Shown: positions 7,575 to 14,898 of the stretch, piece by piece
Layout of the letters: each line of letters opens with the position of its first letter
Numbering within the stretch: the stretch's first letter is position 1
Origin: Flavobacteriaceae bacterium
Lineage (GTDB): Bacteria; Bacteroidota; Bacteroidia; Flavobacteriales; Flavobacteriaceae
Direction of reading: 5' to 3'
Assembly (NCBI GenBank): GCA_023700885.1
Contig: JAMPYA010000037.1
Coordinates: 1 to 15,576 of the forward strand
DNA: 15,576 bases
Notes under the pieces: model-generated
What the model saw: the letters and a program-made list of their open reading frames with translations, nothing else
What the model was told of the DNA's origin: nothing
The model's database searches: none
Made by a program: the position numbers and the translations under genes

Positions 7575-9203
7575 ATGGATTTAACCTTTAATAAGAACGA
7601 AGATTTTAACAAACTTCAGGTAACCGACTTAAAAAATAAGTTACTCAAAGTCAACAAAGGTGGAGGCACAAAAAACATTGAGAAGCACCACGAAAAAGGC
7701 AAAATGACTGCACGTGAGCGCATCGAATTTTTACTTGACAAAAATGCAGAAACTATAGAAATTGGCGCTTTAGTGGGTGATGAAATGTATCAAGATCATG
7801 GCGGATGTCCTTCTGGTGGTGTAGTTGTTGTTATTGGATATATTCATGGAAAACAATGTGTGGTAGTAGCTAATGACGCTACTGTTAAAGCAGGAGCTTG
7901 GTTTCCAATTACCGCAAAAAAGAATTTAAGAGCTCAAGAAATTTCAATTGAAAATAAATTGCCCATTATTTATTTAGTTGACAGTGCCGGAGTTTATTTG
8001 CCCATGCAAGATGAGATTTTTCCGGATAAAGAACATTTCGGGCGTATTTTCAGAAACAATGCCATTATGAGCAGTATGGGAATAACTCAGATTTCTGCTG
8101 TGATGGGAAGCTGTGTTGCAGGCGGAGCTTATCTGCCAATTATGAGTGATGAAGCCATGATAGTTGATAAAACGGGAAGCATTTTTTTAGCAGGTAGTTA
8201 TTTGGTTAAAGCTGCAATTGGCGAAACTATAGACAATGAAACTTTAGGTGGAGCCACCACTCACTGTGAAATATCTGGGGTAACTGATTATAAAGCTAAA
8301 GACGATAAAGACGCTTTAACCAAAATTAGAAATATTGTTGCTAAAATTGGAGATTATGATAAAGCAGGATTTAACAGAGTAAAATCTATAAATCCAAAAG
8401 AAAATCAGGAGGATATTTTCGGAATTTTACCCAAGTTAAGAACAGATCAATACGATATGTATGAAATTATCAAACGATTGGTTGACCATTCTGAGTTTGA
8501 TGAATATAAAGCTGATTACGGAAAAACCCTCATATGTGCTTATGCAAGAATTGATGGTTGGGCAGTTGGTATTATTGCTAATCAACGTAAAGTAGTTAAA
8601 AATGCCAAAGGTGAAATGCAGTTTGGCGGTGTCATTTATTCTGATAGTGCCGATAAAGCAACTCGTTTTATAGCCAATTGCAATCAGAAAAAAATACCGT
8701 TAGTATTTTTACAAGATGTTACCGGATTTATGGTTGGAAGCAAAAGTGAACATGGCGGAATCATTAAAGATGGCGCTAAAATGGTAAATGCCGTTAGTAA
8801 TTCTGTTGTACCTAAATTTACTATTATTATTGGAAATTCATACGGAGCAGGAAACTATGCTATGTGTGGTAAAGCATACGACCCGCGATTTATTGTTGCT
8901 TGGCCATCAGCCAGAATAGCTGTTATGGGTGGGGCTCAAGCCGCCAAAGTATTACTACAAATAGAAGTAGCATCACTTAAGAAAAAAGGTGAAAAAATAA
9001 CACCAGAAAAAGAAGCTGAAATTTTACATACCATTGAATCGAGATATGATAAGCAAACTTCACCCTATTATGCGGCTGCGCGATTGTGGACGGATGCTAT
9101 TATTAATCCGTTAGACACCAGAAAATGGATTAGTATGGGAATTGAAGCGGCTAATCATGCACCCATTGAAAAGCAATTTAATTTAGGAATCATTCAAGTT
9201 TAA
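7575..9203 (+). CDS. Acyl-CoA carboxylase beta subunit (methylcrotonyl-CoA carboxylase-like)
   Basis: This is a biotin-dependent carboxyltransferase that moves CO2 from carboxybiotin to an acyl-CoA. The 542-residue protein has two crotonase-type halves. Oxyanion-hole regions appear at SCVAGGAYLP (179-188) and GNSYGAGNYAMCG (420-432). Other matches are GGCPSGGVVVVIGYIHG (76-92), MGGAQAAKVL (451-460), and a C-terminal SPYYAAARLWTDAIINPLDTR block. These point to the methylcrotonyl-CoA or geranyl-CoA carboxylase beta branch more than propionyl-CoA carboxylase, so a role in leucine or other branched acyl-CoA breakdown is inferred. No biotin carboxylase or biotin-carrier gene lies in the window, so its alpha partner must be encoded elsewhere. 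The next gene follows after 12 bases. Confidence 0.9.
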   Translation: MDLTFNKNEDFNKLQVTDLKNKLLKVNKGGGTKNIEKHHEKGKMTARERIEFLLDKNAETIEIGALVGDEMYQDHGGCPSGGVVVVIGYIHGKQCVVVANDATVKAGAWFPITAKKNLRAQEISIENKLPIIYLVDSAGVYLPMQDEIFPDKEHFGRIFRNNAIMSSMGITQISAVMGSCVAGGAYLPIMSDEAMIVDKTGSIFLAGSYLVKAAIGETIDNETLGGATTHCEISGVTDYKAKDDKDALTKIRNIVAKIGDYDKAGFNRVKSINPKENQEDIFGILPKLRTDQYDMYEIIKRLVDHSEFDEYKADYGKTLICAYARIDGWAVGIIANQRKVVKNAKGEMQFGGVIYSDSADKATRFIANCNQKKIPLVFLQDVTGFMVGSKSEHGGIIKDGAKMVNAVSNSVVPKFTIIIGNSYGAGNYAMCGKAYDPRFIVAWPSARIAVMGGAQAAKVLLQIEVASLKKKGEKITPEKEAEILHTIESRYDKQTSPYYAAARLWTDAIINPLDTRKWISMGIEAANHAPIEKQFNLGIIQV

Positions 9204-9215
9204 AAAATAATTGTT

Positions 9216-10139
9216 ATGAAAGTAAAAGTTACCTTATTTGTTCTATTAATATCCTTCGCTGGTATTTCTCAAAATGATATTATACAAACAAAACAAGGAC
9301 AATCTTATACAAAATTACACTCTTACAAAAGATTATTTGGTGATAAATTTTCAAAAAATGACTCTTTAAATTTTATAATTAGAGGAAAAGACACGCTAGT
9401 TCCATTTCCAAAAGATTACAAAAAAACTTCCAGTGTTTTAGTTCCATATGAACCAAAAGATTCACTTTTTCTAGAAATTTATAAGGATATCGTTTATAAA
9501 AAATATCAAAAACCAATAAAAGAGAGTGATAAAAAGTTAACAATGAAATATTGGAAAACTGATATCAAAATATATTTTACAAAATCGGTTGATGTAACAG
9601 TAAAAAAGAAATTAAAAAAATTCGCTACTTATTTATCTGAAAAAGTTGATTCATTAAACATATCATTTGTTAATCAATTAGAGAAATCTAATTATGTAGT
9701 TTATGGTTATAATTCTAAAAATACATTTAAATTCGATGATAGAATTAAAAGTGAAAGTAATGGTTACTATATATTATGGGATGCTAACCAAAGAATTTAT
9801 AATTGTAAACTCCAAATTAATGATGAATCATTCAAGAATAAAGAAGATTTAATGATAGAAATAAAAAAAATGTTTTTGGGTTCGTTAGGACATTTTAATT
9901 ATACCAATCGATTGCCCAAAGAAAGTTTATTATCTGTGCTCTATTTTAAAAACAAATCATTAACACCACAAGATTTAGAAATATTGAAATACCACTATTC
10001 TTATGGAATTTGTAAAGGAACTGATTTGGAAACTTTTGAAGAACAACATAAAATAGCCAAAAAAACATTTTTAGAAACAGGTAGAAATATGTTTTTTATC
10101 CATCCAAAATTATCTAATAATAAAAATAAACAGGATTAA
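9216..10139 (+). CDS. Secreted protein of unknown function, possibly DUF2927-like
   Basis: A clear signal peptide (1 to about 18: MKVK, hydrophobic core LFVLLISFAG, then ISQ) indicates export to the periplasm or beyond; no lipobox Cys is present. The mature part, nearly 290 residues and Lys-rich, has no confident match. The layout after about 110 resembles DUF2927 proteins: a WKTDIKIYF strand, a helix, then NCKLQIND, a helix with GSLGHFNYTNR (223-233), then SLTPQDLEILKYHYSYGICKG (249-269). That family is related to zincin-like peptidases, but there is no HExxH here, so protease activity is not supported. It lies 12 bases after the carboxylase gene and is more AT-rich than its neighbours. Confidence 0.7.
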   Translation: MKVKVTLFVLLISFAGISQNDIIQTKQGQSYTKLHSYKRLFGDKFSKNDSLNFIIRGKDTLVPFPKDYKKTSSVLVPYEPKDSLFLEIYKDIVYKKYQKPIKESDKKLTMKYWKTDIKIYFTKSVDVTVKKKLKKFATYLSEKVDSLNISFVNQLEKSNYVVYGYNSKNTFKFDDRIKSESNGYYILWDANQRIYNCKLQINDESFKNKEDLMIEIKKMFLGSLGHFNYTNRLPKESLLSVLYFKNKSLTPQDLEILKYHYSYGICKGTDLETFEEQHKIAKKTFLETGRNMFFIHPKLSNNKNKQD

Positions 10140-10178
10140 TAAAATTAAAGTTAAATTATATTAACAATAAAGTGACTT

Positions 10179-10892
10179 ATGGGAAGAGCATTTGAATTTA
10201 GAAAAGCACGCAAATTTAAACGATGGGCAGCCATGTCCAAAACATTTACACGTATCGGCAAAGATATAGTAATGGCTGTTAAAGAAGGGGGACCAAATCC
10301 GGAATCTAACGCTCGATTAAGAGCCGTTATTCAAAATGCTAAGGCTGCTAATATGCCGAAAGACACCGTAGAACGCGCTATTAAAAAAGCAACTGACAAA
10401 GATACCGGAACTTTTAAAGAAGTTTTATTTGAAGGATATGCGCCACACGGAATTGCTATTTTAGTTGAAACAGCTACTGATAATAACAACAGAACTGTTG
10501 CAAATATTCGCTCTTATTTTAACAAATGTAATGGTGCATTAGGAACATCAGGGTCTGTATCTTTTATGTTTGATCATACTTGCAATTTTAGAATTGCAAA
10601 AGAAGGATTGCCCATGGATTTGGAAGCCTTAGAATTAGAGTTAATTGATGCTGATATCGATGAAATTTTTGAAGATGAAGATGGAATTTTAATCTATGCT
10701 CCTTTTGAAAGTTATGGTGCTATTCAAAAATATTTGGAAGAAAAAAATATAGAAATTTTATCATCAGGATTTGAGAGAATTCCTCAAAATACTACTGAAC
10801 TCACTGAAGATCAAATGGCTGATGTTGAAAAATTATTAGAAAAAATTGAAGAAGATGATGATGTGCAAAATGTATATCACACAATGACGTAA
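10179..10892 (+). CDS. YebC/PmpR (TACO1) family protein
   Basis: The 237-residue protein belongs to the YebC/TACO1 family, described both as DNA-binding regulators and, more recently for some members, as translation factors that help ribosomes through difficult sequences. The start MGRAFEFRKARKFKRWAAMSK is the Bacteroidota version of the conserved N-terminus. It is followed by FTRIGKDIVMAVKEGGPNPESNARLRAVIQNAKAANMPKDT and the middle-domain signature YAPHGIAILVE (83-93) with TDNNNRT. The C-terminal third is acidic. It is cytoplasmic. It starts 39 bases after the secreted-protein gene and is followed after 14 bases by the zinc-ribbon gene, probably as one transcript. Confidence 0.95.
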   Translation: MGRAFEFRKARKFKRWAAMSKTFTRIGKDIVMAVKEGGPNPESNARLRAVIQNAKAANMPKDTVERAIKKATDKDTGTFKEVLFEGYAPHGIAILVETATDNNNRTVANIRSYFNKCNGALGTSGSVSFMFDHTCNFRIAKEGLPMDLEALELELIDADIDEIFEDEDGILIYAPFESYGAIQKYLEEKNIEILSSGFERIPQNTTELTEDQMADVEKLLEKIEEDDDVQNVYHTMT

Positions 10893-10906
10893 ACAAATTA
10901 TTAAAG

Positions 10907-11242
10907 ATGATAAATATGATTTTTGGTAAAAAAACAAGTGTATTAAAAGTAGATAATCCAGCAGTAGTCTGTGTAAATTGTAAAAAAAGCAATACCATAA
11001 CACTTCGTATTTTGGGTGATTATGGTCATTTATTTCAAATCCCTTTTATTTCTAAAGGAAAAAGAGGAGCATCAGAATGTAATCATTGTAAACAAGTTTT
11101 ATCGCATCAGGAAATGAATAATGATTTAAAATTGGCTTACTTTGAACTGAAAGAAAATGCAAAAATTCCGATTTGGTTTTTTGCCGGATTAATTACTATA
11201 AAGATTTTAGTAATTTATAAAATTATCTTTATAAACAACTAA
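10907..11242 (+). CDS. Small zinc-ribbon membrane protein
   Basis: The 111-residue protein has two Cys pairs, CVNC (22-25) and CNHC (58-61), that should hold a structural zinc. Between them lies a GHLFQIPFISKGKRG stretch, and a single membrane helix follows near the C-terminus (about 88-108). The pattern matches small zinc-ribbon proteins seen in flavobacteria next to yebC; their function is unknown to me. I use ATG 10907. An in-frame ATG at 10916 would shorten it by three residues. Its stop codon overlaps the stop of convergent menE by four bases (11239-11242). The transcript has a good terminator just past the stop, inside menE. Confidence 0.75.
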   Translation: MINMIFGKKTSVLKVDNPAVVCVNCKKSNTITLRILGDYGHLFQIPFISKGKRGASECNHCKQVLSHQEMNNDLKLAYFELKENAKIPIWFFAGLITIKILVIYKIIFINN

Positions 11243-12294
11243 TTTTTAGATTGATTTAATATTAAATCCAATGTTTTTTGACGTTGGATTTTTTTTGTGG
11301 CTGTTTCAACAAAATGCGTTGTAAAGTAAATTGATTTTGGAATTTCATAATTTGATAATGAAGACTTTAACTTTTCCTTCATTATTTTAATTTTATCTTC
11401 TGAATAAGGTAAAGATTCAATAACTAAAATCAATTTATTACCCAACAACTCATCTGGTTCTGAAGCAATAAAAAATCTATTTTCAATAACATCGGTTAAA
11501 CAAAATTCAATTTGTTCAGGAAATAATTTGACTCCTCCACTATTGATAACATTGTCAAAGCGCCCCAACCATCTAAAAGAAGTTTCATTAATAATCTCTA
11601 CTATATCATTTGTAGTTATTCTTTCATCAGCAATTTGTGGAGCATTTATTACCAAACAATTACGATTATCTATCGATACTTTTACATTTGGTAAACAATT
11701 AAAATAGGTAGTCGGTTTGTTATTTAGTTTTTCTACTGCAATATGGGTAACCGTTTCAGTCATACCGTAAGTAGCAAAAATATCCGTCCTAATATTTTGA
11801 ACTGACCTTTTCAATGAATTAGAAACAGTTCCACCTCCAATTATTAGTGTTTTTATTTTATGAAGTTCATTTAACGATAAAGTAACCTGCATAGGAACCA
11901 TGGCGCAGAAATCATACTTTTTATTGATTTTTTCTAGCGGATTTGATGTAGGTGCAACCACATCCAGATCCCAACCTAATACCATTGCTCTTACTAACAT
12001 CATCTTGCCTGCAATATATTTTGGTGACATACACAGTAAAGCAGTTGTATTTTCAAAAAGTTTAAAATAGTCACCAGTTGCTTTTGCACTGTTAATCATG
12101 TGCTCCTTTTTTAACTTTATTTCTTTTGGATATCCGGTAGACCCAGAAGTGGTAACTTTTATAAAAGGAGATTTGTTAAACCAATCAATCAGAAAATGAA
12201 AAATATCTTCATCTATCAATTTTGTGAAAGCAATAAGTTCATCTGTGGTTTTAAACTGATGACTATTTAATTTAAATTGTTGATGAAATTTCAT
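11239..12294 (-). CDS. menE: o-Succinylbenzoate--CoA ligase
   Basis: MenE activates o-succinylbenzoate with ATP and CoA, the menaquinone step after MenC. The 351-residue ANL-superfamily protein has the P-loop TSGSTGYPKEIK (49-60), YGMTET (176-181), TND (228-230), GRFDNVINSGGVKLFPEQIE (244-263) and the C-terminal catalytic-lysine motif TATKKIQRQ (331-339; K335). The usual Gly before that Lys is Lys here. It lacks about 100 N-terminal residues compared with E. coli MenE, as is normal for Bacteroidota forms. The start MKFHQQF is 11 bases after the CPBP gene, and menC lies one gene further upstream, which supports MenE over other AMP-forming ligases. The last codons overlap the convergent zinc-ribbon gene. 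Confidence 0.9.
   Translation of the reverse strand: MKFHQQFKLNSHQFKTTDELIAFTKLIDEDIFHFLIDWFNKSPFIKVTTSGSTGYPKEIKLKKEHMINSAKATGDYFKLFENTTALLCMSPKYIAGKMMLVRAMVLGWDLDVVAPTSNPLEKINKKYDFCAMVPMQVTLSLNELHKIKTLIIGGGTVSNSLKRSVQNIRTDIFATYGMTETVTHIAVEKLNNKPTTYFNCLPNVKVSIDNRNCLVINAPQIADERITTNDIVEIINETSFRWLGRFDNVINSGGVKLFPEQIEFCLTDVIENRFFIASEPDELLGNKLILVIESLPYSEDKIKIMKEKLKSSLSNYEIPKSIYFTTHFVETATKKIQRQKTLDLILNQSKN
11264..11296 (+). terminator. Intrinsic terminator for the yebC/zinc-ribbon transcript, inside menE
   Basis: AAATCCAATGT (11264-11274) pairs with ACGTTGGATTT (11281-11291) through 11 base pairs, one of them a G-U wobble, around a 6-base loop. A run of eight T on the + strand (11289-11296) begins within the last pairs. 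It starts 22 bases after the zinc-ribbon stop. On the - strand no T-tract follows the stem, so it should not end menE transcripts. The sequence is the antisense of menE codons encoding KKIQRQKTLDL. Confidence 0.8.
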
Positions 12295-12305
12295 GGTTAT
12301 AAATT

Positions 12306-13238
12306 TTAATTTTCAACAGAAAACATCCCGAACAATCTTTCAGACCACTGATTCCATTGATATTTTTTTGCAAAAATCAACAATAAAATGGGATAAACTA
12401 CCAGCACCGGAAAAAGTGCCTCCATATTAACAATGGGTTCTGAAATATCTTTATAAAGTGCTTCTGTTTGAAAAACCATCCAATCTGATGTTACCAAAAC
12501 TGCTGCAACAATATTGTTTGCAGCATGCATCCCTATGGCTAACTCTGCACCTTCATCCATTAAAGTGGTAATTCCGAACATAAAACCTGTACCGATATAA
12601 TAAATCATAACTATATTACCTAGTTTTTCAACTTCGGGATTAGCACCATGCAGTAAGCCAAATCCAACAGAAGTAATCAATAATGGCATCCAAGAAGAAC
12701 GAAACATTAAACCTAATCCTTGCATTAAATAACCTCTAAATAAAAGTTCTTCTAATGTAGTTTGAAAAGGAATAAATAAAAGTGAAATCCCCACTAAAAT
12801 TAAAAAGGGAACTAAATTAAAATTCCATTCGTAATTTTCTGGAGACGTATTTATTTGCAATAAAATTGTTCCAACTGCTACAAAACCCCAAACCATAAAT
12901 CCGAAGAGTATCCGTCTCCAATCAATTGAATTTCTTGAGGTAAAAATGGTTTTTATAAAACGATTATGAATCCATTTTATACAAACAAACAAAGAAATTA
13001 ATCCGACAAAAAAAGAAAAAATCATCCAAAATAGAAAGAGATTAGAATCTATTCCAAGATTCATAAAATTGGATTGAGCAGATAGCATAAATTCGTTTAT
13101 ATCTGCAGCATGGGTATATGCTACATAAAGTAAGGGAATGGTACCAATTTGGATAAAAAAGAAAACAGTAAAAATGGTTAATATATACTTCCACCATTGA
13201 TTGTCACCAGTTAGTGCTTGTTTTATAAATTGATGCAT
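12306..13238 (-). CDS. CPBP family intramembrane metal-/glutamate-type protease (CAAX-like)
   Basis: The 310-residue integral membrane protein has about eight hydrophobic segments and the three CPBP (Abi/Rce1-like) motifs in order. These are EELLFRGY (163-170; E163, E164, R168), FGLLH (193-197; F193, H197) and HAANN (238-242; H238 with N241 or N242). The catalytic residues are intact, so an active intramembrane protease is plausible; natural substrates of bacterial members are mostly unknown. It sits between menC (4 bases upstream) and menE (11 bases downstream), evidently co-transcribed with them. That position recurs in flavobacteria, but a direct role in menaquinone synthesis is not shown. 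The short N-terminal part (1-18) is hydrophilic and precedes the first helix. Confidence 0.92.
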   Translation of the reverse strand: MHQFIKQALTGDNQWWKYILTIFTVFFFIQIGTIPLLYVAYTHAADINEFMLSAQSNFMNLGIDSNLFLFWMIFSFFVGLISLFVCIKWIHNRFIKTIFTSRNSIDWRRILFGFMVWGFVAVGTILLQINTSPENYEWNFNLVPFLILVGISLLFIPFQTTLEELLFRGYLMQGLGLMFRSSWMPLLITSVGFGLLHGANPEVEKLGNIVMIYYIGTGFMFGITTLMDEGAELAIGMHAANNIVAAVLVTSDWMVFQTEALYKDISEPIVNMEALFPVLVVYPILLLIFAKKYQWNQWSERLFGMFSVEN

Positions 13239-13242
13239 AAAA

Positions 13243-14274
13243 TTATAAATTTACGTTCCATGAAATTGAAGGATTATACTTTAAATATCCACTTTCAATA
13301 GTTAATGGAGATTCAAAATTATTAGTAAACAAACCGCCAGTACCGAGTCCTTGCGGTAAATTATTTCCTAAATTAAAAGTGTATTGAGCAATGGCGTTGA
13401 GTCCGATATTACTTTCTAAAGCTGAGGTGATCCACCATCCAATTTGCTGTTTAGCACACAATTGAATCCATTGGTTACAACCGGCAACTCCACCTAATAA
13501 ACTCGGTTTTAAAATCAAAAATTGAGGTTTAATGGTTTCCAATAAGTTGATTTTATCTTGATTAAAAACACCGATAAGTTCTTCATCTAAAGCAATCGGA
13601 ATGGGTGATTTTTCACACAATTGCGCCATCACTTCCCATTGTTTTGGTTTTATAGGTTGCTCTATAGAATGAATTTGAAATTTAGCTAATTGTTTTAATT
13701 GATCTAAAGCATTATCAGGCGAAAAAGCTCCGTTAGCGTCTAATCTTATTTCAATTTCTTCAGAAGTGTATCTATCTCTAATGGATTGAAGAATTTTAAT
13801 TTCCTTTTCAAAATCTAGTGCACCTATTTTGAGTTTAATGGTTTTAAATCCGGCTCTAATTTTTTCTTCAACTTGATTTAACATAAAAGCCTCATCACCC
13901 ATCCAAATAAGTCCATTAATCAGAATTGATGATTTTCCTCTTGTAAATTCTGATGGATATAAATCAAACCTATTCTCAGATCCTAATGAAATTATGGCTT
14001 GTTCAATTCCGAATTGAATTGAAGGGAATTCAGTTAGTTTATGCAGCACCATAAAATCATTATTTGATAAAGAATCGCAAACCCATTGTAATTTTTCTTC
14101 ATAATCGGGTTTGTCATCAATACTTAAGCCTTTAAACAAAGCACACTCTCCAATTCCGATTTTTCCTTTATTTTCAATAATCAAAAAATAAGTGTCTTTA
14201 GTTTTTAAAGTACCTCTAGAAGTTCCTGCGGGCAATTTAAATTGTAGGGTATATTTAATATATCTTGCTTTCAC
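13243..14274 (-). CDS. menC: o-Succinylbenzoate synthase
   Basis: MenC dehydrates SHCHC to o-succinylbenzoate in menaquinone synthesis. The 343-residue protein has the enolase-superfamily barrel. Its catalytic pair is in TIKLKIG (K147, K149), the metal ligands are D179 (RLDANGAF), E205 (SIEQP) and D230 (ALDEE), and the second catalytic Lys is K256 (LKPSLLGG). GTGGLF lies near the C-terminus. Dipeptide epimerases share this fold, but the adjacent menE supports MenC. The start is GTG 14274: an in-frame TGA lies only three codons upstream (14281-14283) and the N-terminal MKARYIKYTLQF looks complete. An out-of-frame ATG at 14284 opens a nine-codon ORF across this start. A strong terminator upstream implies a separate promoter, which I could not identify. 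Confidence 0.92.
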   Translation of the reverse strand: MKARYIKYTLQFKLPAGTSRGTLKTKDTYFLIIENKGKIGIGECALFKGLSIDDKPDYEEKLQWVCDSLSNNDFMVLHKLTEFPSIQFGIEQAIISLGSENRFDLYPSEFTRGKSSILINGLIWMGDEAFMLNQVEEKIRAGFKTIKLKIGALDFEKEIKILQSIRDRYTSEEIEIRLDANGAFSPDNALDQLKQLAKFQIHSIEQPIKPKQWEVMAQLCEKSPIPIALDEELIGVFNQDKINLLETIKPQFLILKPSLLGGVAGCNQWIQLCAKQQIGWWITSALESNIGLNAIAQYTFNLGNNLPQGLGTGGLFTNNFESPLTIESGYLKYNPSISWNVNL

Positions 14275-14313
14275 TACTTTTCATTTTTTTACAAGTAAAT
14301 CATTTTTAATAAA

Positions 14314-14336
14314 AAATCCCATCTTCAATGGGATTT
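14314..14336 (-). terminator. Intrinsic terminator after the SRPBCC gene
   Basis: AAATCCCAT (14314-14322) pairs perfectly with ATGGGATTT (14328-14336) around a 5-base loop. Read on the - strand the stem is followed by a T-rich tract (TTTTTTATT, counting the stem end). It lies 16 bases past the SRPBCC stop codon and 39 bases before the menC start. It should separate the hydrolase-SRPBCC unit from menC-CPBP-menE. Confidence 0.85.
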
Positions 14337-14343
14337 ATATTTA

Positions 14344-14364
14344 ATTGAAGCGCTAAGCTTCAAT
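14344..14364 (-). other. Second hairpin spanning the SRPBCC stop codon
   Basis: ATTGAAGC (14344-14351) pairs with GCTTCAAT (14357-14364), eight base pairs around a 5-base loop that holds most of the stop codon (14353-14355). No T-tract follows it directly. With the terminator at 14314-14336 it makes two hairpins in a row at the transcript's 3' end. Confidence 0.55.
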
Positions 14365-14877
14365 AAAATGTTTTAATTTACTTAAACCAATTTCAAAATC
14401 ACGTCCAATTCTACTGTCTAAACCCATGAAAAATACATACACATTTAAAGGGCGCTTATAAATACCTCTAAAACCCCATAAAACTTCGGTGTTTAAACCT
14501 GATTCATATACTTTAATATAAGAGTCTGAATTTACTTTAATTGGTTTTTTAAACCTAAGTTGCGTATCAATACTTCTATCCTGAACAATATTTATAATTT
14601 CTTGTTCTCCTTCACCTTCCCATCTATTCCCTTTCCATGCAGAAATAAATCCCACTTCACCATCAACTTCAGTATAAGTTCTTTTCGTTTGATCCACTTT
14701 TACTCCCCAAGGAGACCACATATCCTGATTTTTTAACAATGATACATACGAAAAAACTTCGGGTAATGGTTTTTCTACAACTACACTTCTAAAGATTTCA
14801 TATTTTGTGGGTGCCATTAAATATAGCATTACAAAAACGATTAAAGCGGTTCCTATAATTATTAAAAATGTTGTCAT
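14353..14877 (-). CDS. Membrane-anchored SRPBCC (START-like) family protein
   Basis: The 174-residue protein starts with one hydrophobic helix (about 4-22). It continues as an SRPBCC/polyketide cyclase-like domain (about 28-174) with the characteristic RSVVVEKPLPEVFSYVSLLKNQDMWSPWG opening. Such domains form a deep hydrophobic cavity for lipids or other apolar ligands; the ligand here is unknown. The topology suggests a cytoplasmic-membrane tether, but the side of the domain is not certain. It lies 21 bases downstream of the hydrolase gene and ends at a double hairpin, so the two genes form a probable unit. Neighbouring menaquinone genes make a lipid or quinone ligand conceivable, but this is only inference. 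Confidence 0.82.
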   Translation of the reverse strand: MTTFLIIIGTALIVFVMLYLMAPTKYEIFRSVVVEKPLPEVFSYVSLLKNQDMWSPWGVKVDQTKRTYTEVDGEVGFISAWKGNRWEGEGEQEIINIVQDRSIDTQLRFKKPIKVNSDSYIKVYESGLNTEVLWGFRGIYKRPLNVYVFFMGLDSRIGRDFEIGLSKLKHFIEA

Positions 14878-14898
14878 AATAAATTTAGTTATGAATTC

